NCBI GenBank assembly: GCA_963383645.1
Contig: OY726566.1
Span: 93,870,529 to 93,934,528 of the forward strand
Length of the DNA stretch: 64,000 nt
Origin: Muscardinus avellanarius
Lineage: Eukaryota; Chordata; Mammalia; Rodentia; Gliridae
Direction of reading: 5' to 3'
Shown: in pieces, positions 58,190 to 64,000 of the stretch
Layout: the number at the start of each line of letters is the position of its first letter
Numbering within the stretch: position 1 is the first letter of the stretch
The notes under the pieces: model-generated
The model's database searches: none
Told to the model about the DNA's origin: nothing
The model's input: only the letters and a program-made list of their open reading frames with translations
Program-made: the position numbers and the translations under genes

Positions 58190-58505
58190 AGCGCTTTTTT
58201 CTTTTTTTCGTTTTGGCAGTGCAGAAGATTGAACCTAAGACCTTGTGCACCTAAGCTGAGCTATACACCCAGTTCCGATATCATTTTTTTTTCTTTTTGT
58301 GGTACTGGGAATTGAACCCGGGGAAATTCTACCTCCAAGCTATACCCCTCGGCCCTATTTTATTTGTTTAGTTTTAAACAGGGTCTCCCTAAGTTGCTGA
58401 AGGCCTTGCTTAGTTACTGAGGCTGGCCTCAAGCCTGTGATCCTCCTGTCTCAGCCTCTTGAGCACCAGAGCTAGAGGCGTGTGCCACCATATCCAGCTC
58501 CAGTA
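58190..58505 (-). mobile_element. ID-like fragment and an antisense SINE
   Basis: A T-rich start and a partial ID half lie at 58200-58272. A complete antisense SINE lies at about 58293-58505. Confidence 0.8.
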
Positions 58506-59472
58506 TCACTTTTGACAGCAAAACTTTTCATCTTTTGAACAAGGCAATACAGACTAAACATGACAGAAATAGCAGCATATTTCACTTGCAAATAGATTTC
58601 AACCACACCTCACTTGACTTGCCTTGACTCCAGACAGTCAGGAGAGGCACTGCTCTGAGGGTTCTTAGAGGTCTTCTCAACTATGACGTTAACAATTGGC
58701 GATGATCCTGAGTGATTCAGACCTCAGAGACTTTCTTAAACGTTACACACCTTTACCATGCTTGCAGAGAGCAGTCATAACTTCCTGACTCACACTCAGA
58801 TGAGCACCCACTGCCATGCTACAAAACACACTTACCATCGTACCATTTGAGGTAAGATGTTTATTCTTTCCCTGTGTTCATTTGTCTGTCTCTCTCAATT
58901 TGACCAACAACCTCTAACTTATCGTCAATGACTGCCTTCCAGCTACACTGTAGATACTAGAAACTGGTTCTGCTTATTTTGTTGCCTGTCTAGCCTGTCA
59001 CTAGGAAACAAGCTCTGCCATCATTCCGCTCCCGTCTTGCTGAGCACCAAGGCAGTGTGATGTGCGAACAGCTCTGCCTTTCACAGCAGAAAAGACAGAC
59101 GGCCGCAGAGGGAGCTGGGCCGCTGGCCGCTCTGCAGGGCTCCAGCCTCTGCCGTGAGCTGCTACTATCTGTTTGATTTTTCAAAAAGTTTAACATTCTG
59201 TGTTCAGATGCAAACATGCAAATTCCAAAGAAAAAAAGTAAAGGTATAGCCTTACTTCATTTGAAAATAATGGAAAAGTGGCTATAAAAAGATTCTGCTG
59301 CTGCAACTACTGGTTAATGGCACTATCTATATTCCTGGAAGGTAGAGAGGGATGGGTGGGGCAGGGAGAGGAGGGTGGAGCCAATGATTTAGATAAGAAC
59401 AGGAAAGGAAGCAAAACTGAAACTTTGCCCCAAAAACTGACAGGTAATTCTACTGTAAGACACTAAACTCAC
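58506..59472. other. SLC35B4 intron, unique sequence
   Basis: No repeat or other gene recognised. Confidence 0.55.
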
Positions 59473-59548
59473 CAGACTTATTGAACAGAACCGCATGGTC
59501 ATAAATATCAGAGGCCAAGAAAATGAAACCAGGAAGTGGAAGGGCGTG
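59473..59548 (-). CDS. SLC35B4: SLC35B4 coding exon (HALPLPGF)
   Basis: Twenty-five codons plus one base lie between acceptor TTCCCACAG and donor TG|GTGAGT. The reading is HALPLPGFIFLASDIYDHAV then LFNKS. This is a hydrophobic segment followed by a lumenal loop. It begins in phase 0 after AAT of the previous exon and ends with G that completes Glu in the next. Confidence 0.96.
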
Positions 59549-60604
59549 CTGTGGGAAGAAATGGTTCAGAAAGTTAAGTGCAAGAACATTACAGAAAAAT
59601 TATGGCTTTACAATGACAGGAAGTTATGTCGGTCGTTTGCTATGCACTATAAGGAAAGGCAAATGTGGCTAAGTCAATGAATGTATCTAGAGCTTCTGCC
59701 CACTTGACATTATATAGCCCGATTTCAGAGCCCAGAAGTACGGCTCTTGCCCTCATGGAGTCTGACGGCATCACACACAACGCAAAGCAGAGCCAGCATC
59801 CTTGCAGAGGGGGATGGCACACATTCATTCTGCCCTAATGGTTTTTTGGTTTTTTCGACAAAGGTTAAGCAAACAAGAGATGTGAAAATTATAAAGAATA
59901 CACAGATTTCCAAAAGAGTTTGTGGGAAACGTTTGGGGCAAGAGGAGGTCAGGGAAAAAGAAATGAAGACAAGAATCAGAAGAGAGTGAAGAGGACACAA
60001 TAGGTAAGCAAAGATTAAGGTGCTGTGTGACAATCCCCACCGACTGCAACAGTAGCCATGAGTCACAGCTAACACTTACTGAACAGTTACTACGCACCTA
60101 GCATTGTTCTAAATGGAAGATATGAGCCCAATAAAATGTTGAACTTTAAAAAATTTCCAGCCACATACTCTTGCTCCAACTAATTATCTCAAATTGCATG
60201 TTTGCAACTTCAGTATAAAAAGCTGGTAGTGGTAGAATCCCCGGGTAGCTGCGCACCCGTGACCCTGAGGGGCTGGCTGTGCTCCAGGCATATTTCAGTA
60301 GCCAAAAGGAAGGAGGAAGAGGGAAGGGGAGGAGGAGGCACTAGATCCAAAGCTATAACACAAAGCACATGTAATAATTAAACACTCTATCGGATGAAAA
60401 AAACCCATCTGGCGGACTTAGGCCTCTTGACCCTATTCTTCCTAAACTATGTCAAAGATGCCTGCTTGTACACATTCCTTTGGCCTGGGGCTTCTGAAAC
60501 TTATTTTCCCTTTCTAGGTTCCCATATTGGTTTTAGCCTGATCCCATCTACAAGATCATAGCAGATCAGGTCTCCATATCCCTAGAATTTGCTCTTGCTT
60601 AACA

Positions 60605-60607
<3 letters not shown>
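59549..60607. other. SLC35B4 intron, unique sequence
   Basis: No exon recognised. Frames at 59640-60097 on the minus strand lie between two exons that already join in phase, so they are intronic. Confidence 0.6.
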
Positions 60608-60652
<45 letters not shown>

Positions 60653-60858
60653 GCGGGGGCTGGAGATTGAATCCAGAGGCATTCTACCTCTGAGCTACAG
60701 CCCTAGCCTGATTTCATTTCTTATTTGAAAAGAGGGTCTTATTAAATTGCAGAAGGCTTTGCTAAATTGCCAACACTGGCTTTAGACCGTGATCTTCCCG
60801 CCTCGGCCTCCTAAGTACTCGGATTACAAGTGTGCGCCACCATGCCAGGCTATAACGC
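60608..60858 (-). mobile_element. (GT)n microsatellite and antisense SINE
   Basis: (GT)n runs at 60608-60650. An antisense SINE follows and ends CACCATGCCAGGC at about 60850. Confidence 0.87.
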
Positions 60859-61072
60859 GTTTTATTCACACTGGTCGATCATGCTATCTTATGTAGATAA
60901 ACTGTGGCTCAGAACGCAAATTAGTATAAAGTACTCCAGTCTATTGATCCCAAGGCTGTTTACTGATAACCAACTCATCTTTCAACTACATCAGAAGGAT
61001 GGCATATTTCACTCAAAATAGCATATTATAACTTAGGAATTTTCATCTTGCCCATATCGAGAAGTTACTTAC

Positions 61073-61182
61073 ATTATAAAATAAAGCCTCCTTGGAGTGC
61101 TTCCCAAATTGTTTGTATAGAGTCTCCTGGAATAAACCCATCCTCGCTGACATTAGGAGGGCGAAAGTCAGTGCCCCGATAC
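61073..61182 (-). CDS. SLC35B4: SLC35B4 coding exon (FGKHSKEALFYN)
   Basis: Two bases plus 36 codons lie between acceptor TTTCAG and donor AAT|GTAAGT. The reading is IGALTFALLMSARMGLFQET then LYKQFGKHSKEALFYN, a membrane helix followed by a cytosolic basic loop. It matches the family closely. The opening GT joins G from the exon at 63743 to make Gly. Confidence 0.96.
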
Positions 61183-61463
61183 CTGAAATACAAAAACACT
61201 GGCTTATAAGACAGTCTGCATTTGTTCATTTCCAGATGTTTAAAGAATAGTTATTGTTCACAGTTCTACAAATATTGTAAACTAACTGTAGAACATGTAC
61301 AAAAATTTAAAGACAAAAAATCATATATTATTTTCTGTTCTTTTATAGCTTTCTACATCTTTTTATGCACTTATGTACATATTTTTATATTAAGATAGGA
61401 TCAGATAATATATGCAATTATATATATTGCTTTTTCCATATTTTCCCTTCAAGTCCTTCATTA

Positions 61464-62100
61464 AAATGGCCGGGCATGGTGGCACACGCTTGTAATCCCA
61501 GCATTTGGTAGGCAGAGACCGGAGGGTCACAGTTTGCAGATAGCCTCAGCTACTTAAAGAGGCCTTTCGCAACTCAGCGAGACCCTGTTTCAAAAAATAT
61601 AAAAACTAAAAAATAGCTCGGAGCCAGGCAAGGTGGCACATGCTTGTAATCCTCGCGCTTGGGAGGCAGAGACAGGAGGATCGTGCAGGTTCGAAGCCAG
61701 CAGCCTTGCCGGCTTAAGAGACCCTGTTTCCAAATTAAAATATAAAAATAGATCTGGGAGTGTAGCCCAGAGGTAGAAGGGTTTCCAGGAACCCTAGTAC
61801 CACCAAAAAAAAAAAAAAAATAGCTCAGAGGTAGAAATGCCCCTGGGTTCCATCCCCAATACCACAATAAATAAATAAATAATGAATTTTTTTTTTTAGC
61901 CAAACATGGTGATGTACACCTAAAAGTTCAGCACTGGGGAGGCTGAGACAGGAGGATCAAAGGTTCTCAGCCAGCCTCAGCAACTTAAGAGAGGCTCTCC
62001 ACAACTTGGTGAGATCCTGTTTCAAAATAAAAAATAAATAGGGCTGGGTGTATAGCTCAAAGGTAGAATGTCTCTGAGTTCAACCTCCAGTACCACCTAT
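61464..62100 (+). mobile_element. Three SINEs, one nested
   Basis: An older SINE (61464-61621 continuing at 61822-61870) is split by a young SINE (61625-61820), with AAAAAATAGCTC duplicated at the edges. A third SINE lies at about 61895-62100. Confidence 0.9.
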
Positions 62101-62109
62101 ACAAAAAGT

Positions 62110-62640
62110 GTGATTTACTGGCTGTATATTATTCTATCATGTGATTGTGCCATACTTAAATGTCTTTCAATGAGAATGCTTACTTAGAGTATTTCATCAC
62201 TAAAGTTTATATATGTATATATCCTTGTGTACAAATCTTTAAACATTTTGTTGAATACTAGGGAAGTATACTTCTCTAGTATTCAACAAAATTATTCTTA
62301 TAAATGGAATTACTGGGCTGAAGGTTGCAGACATATTAAAAACTCAATATACAGTATTTTTCCAAAAAGAATGTGTCAATTTAAACCCCCAATAATTTAT
62401 ATAAAAATGGTTTTGTCTTACTGCACCCTCAGCAGTGAGAATAATCATTTATCATTTTGCCACAATGACAGGCCAAAAATATTATATTTTGGTTTTAATT
62501 TGTATTCCTTTGATGACTAGGTGAGGCCGAACATAAAATTTATTGGAAACTAATTTTTCTCTACAAATTGTGTATTTATATTCTTCATAATTTTTCTCAT
62601 TGGGTAAAGTATTTTTCTATAACTCATTAAGCTCTTTCTG
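62110..62640 (-). mobile_element. Old L1 3' fragment, antisense
   Basis: GGAATTACTGGGCTGAAGGT, CCAAAAAGAATGTGTCAATT and TTTAATTTGTATTCCTTTGA are typical antisense L1M sequence. A long perfect inverted repeat at 62245-62292 interrupts it. Confidence 0.65.
62245..62292. repeat. 48-bp near-perfect palindrome
   Basis: Two 17-base arms (ATTTTGTTGAATACTAG and its complement) flank GGAAGTATACTTCT, itself palindromic except for its outer pair. There is no spacer. Confidence 0.95.
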
Positions 62641-62654
62641 TGTTAAGAAGAGTG

Positions 62655-62855
62655 ACCTAATTGAGCGTGGTGGTGCACATTTGTAATCCCAGTATTTGTA
62701 AAGCTGAGGCAGAAGAATTGTGAGTTTGAGGCCAGCCTCAGCAACTTAGCGAGACCCTGTTCCAAGGCAAAATTACAAAGGGCTGTGGATATACTGTGGA
62801 GGTAGAATGTCCCATGTCCCAGTGTTCAATTCTTAGCACACACACACACACACAA
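62655..62855 (+). mobile_element. SINE with a short (CA)n tail
   Basis: Older dimer beginning GAGCGTGGTGGTGCACATTT. Confidence 0.85.
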
Positions 62856-63071
62856 AAATAAGCGACCTAAAGGGATAACGCTCAAAGCGCAGAATCAAGA
62901 AGTAAGGAGAAGACAGTCCTCTTGCGCTCTTTCTCTTATATTTGGTCAGTCTCAATCTGTTGTTATTGAAAGTGCTTGGACTCTCCCCTCCAAATCACAT
63001 GTGAGAAAAAGCCTCTAGAGGAACTGCCTAATTAATCCTACAAAGATATACTTGCATTTCTATTTTTGTTT

Positions 63072-63270
63072 TGTGGCACTGGGGATTAACCTGGGGGCAT
63101 TCTACCTCTGAGCTACATCCCCAGCCCCGTTTTCTTTTCTTTTGAGATAGGGTCTCACTAAGTTGCTGAGACTCTCGATACTCTGCCAATGCTGTCCTAG
63201 AACTTGTGATCCTTCTGTCTCAGCCTCCCCAATACTGGGATTATAGGCATGCACCATCACCCGTGGGAAG
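63072..63270 (-). mobile_element. SINE, antisense
   Basis: Inverted ID half (CACTGGGGATTAACCTGGGG), then a slightly rearranged inverted B1-like half. Confidence 0.85.
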
Positions 63271-63742
63271 AAATTTGTATTTGTTTAAAAAAATTCTCAG
63301 GAGATTATGATGACTAATTAGACTGGGGAACGCTGCCATTTGGAATGGTTATCTTTTGAAGAAAATGAAGCTAAGGTGTAGAAACGGGTCCCTTGGAATT
63401 CTGGAGCCAACTGGCCTGTGTGCCCTTTGCAGACAGTTCTGCTTAGCTGACAGGCTGTGAAGAGATGGGCACTCCATACCACCCTCAGAGTGTGGTGGGC
63501 AAGTAGACACACACTGTTCTTGTTGCCAGTGGCAACCAAGAAAGATGGGGATCCATGGTGCAGAGCGCATGGCTGTGAACGTGGACAGTTGCTTTTTTCA
63601 TTAGCTGTATGACCCCAGGCTCTCCTCTCTTCCATGGCATAATCTGTTTAGATGCAGCTTCTTGCCAAGAACATGTCCCTCAGGAGAAAACTAAGCAAAC
63701 AACTACCGAGGCAATTAGCTTTATTGCAATTACCGTACTTGC

Positions 63743-63803
63743 CTAGTAACCACCATGCGAATGCCTGGAATCCATCGTTGTCACTCAAGCTGGACTGCGA
63801 GGT
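63743..63803 (-). CDS. SLC35B4: SLC35B4 coding exon (first in this window)
   Basis: Twenty codons plus one base follow acceptor TTATTTCCTAG. The reading is TSQSSLSDNDGFQAFAWWLL, a polar loop before a tryptophan-bearing membrane helix. The donor is AG|GCAAGTA, a GC donor that is otherwise a perfect match to the consensus. The closing G makes Gly with the exon at 61073-61182. Upstream exons lie beyond the right edge of the window. Confidence 0.93.
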
Positions 63804-64000
63804 CTAGGAAATAAGAAAACATACCAGGTACAGAGGCCAGAACTGCATGCAACATGCCCAGATAAAGGGAGACGCTTACGTTACCCATTTCCCTCCGCTT
63901 TTCTTTTGGTGTTTTAAGTCCTTACATTATATAAGCATCTTAGTTTGTTTTATTATTAAGTTGCCTGAAACTGAGCCCCAGTGGCAAGTACTGGACATAA
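63804..64000. other. SLC35B4 intron to window edge
   Basis: No further exon recognised. Confidence 0.6.

Noticed and set aside
59640..60097. Minus-strand frames between SLC35B4 exons
   Set aside because: The exons at 61073-61182 and 59473-59548 already join in phase to give the known protein, so nothing coding is missing between them.
1..64000. CRISPR arrays, operons, tRNA or rRNA genes
   Set aside because: None seen. Regular repeats here are microsatellites, minisatellites or retroelement monomers, and the tRNA-like parts are SINE halves.

Overview
The window is mammalian nuclear DNA, most likely from a sciuromorph rodent (squirrel, mountain beaver or dormouse relative). The basis is the roughly 50 copies of a dimeric SINE that joins a B1/7SL-like left half to an ID/tRNA-Ala-like right half, the B1-dID type known from those groups. 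The species cannot be fixed from sequence alone. Bacterial features such as operons and ribosome binding sites do not apply. Nearly all long open frames here are low-complexity or repeat artefacts.

Two convergent protein-coding genes are supported by splice-consistent exons. On the plus strand, four exons (8129-8217, 10472-10597, 14724-14875, 20254-20384) join in phase to give a 165-residue C-terminus ending in LPPIPQGRK. I assign them to LRGUK, partly from the conserved gene order next to SLC35B4. On the minus strand, five exons (63743-63803, 61073-61182, 59473-59548, 58077-58152, 56790-57036) join in phase to give the last 189 residues of SLC35B4, a nucleotide-sugar transporter of the Golgi/ER membrane. 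Two of its introns are non-standard: the last has U12-type (minor spliceosome) signals, and the one after the 63.7-kb exon has a GC donor.

The most interesting content is a set of retroelements. Three copies (26563-29565 minus, 40094-42210 minus, 42228-46625 plus) belong to a composite, non-autonomous, SVA-like retroposon. In its own orientation it carries: a 5' leader with a YY1-like motif; several ~165-175-bp tandem monomers; an embedded SINE; a GC-rich minisatellite of alternating 50-bp units; and an L1-like 3' end with an A-rich tail. The first copy has a perfect 14-bp target-site duplication. The other two lie head to head inside an older SINE that they split. I know of no described rodent family with this architecture.

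A second notable element, at 15046-17838 in an LRGUK intron, is a young L1/HAL1-like insertion with a 16-bp target-site duplication and an intact 305-codon ORF1. In place of ORF2 it has an old L1 fragment in antisense. Its 3' end is related to that of the composite retroposon, which fits mobilisation of both by L1 machinery.

Layout: 1-8.1 kb, LRGUK intron with a near-identical 0.58-kb duplication and SINEs; 8.1-20.4 kb, end of LRGUK with L1 insertions; 20.4-56.8 kb, intergenic DNA with SINEs, old L1s, simple repeats, the composite retroposons and a few unique stretches that may be conserved noncoding DNA; 56.8-64 kb, 3' half of SLC35B4.
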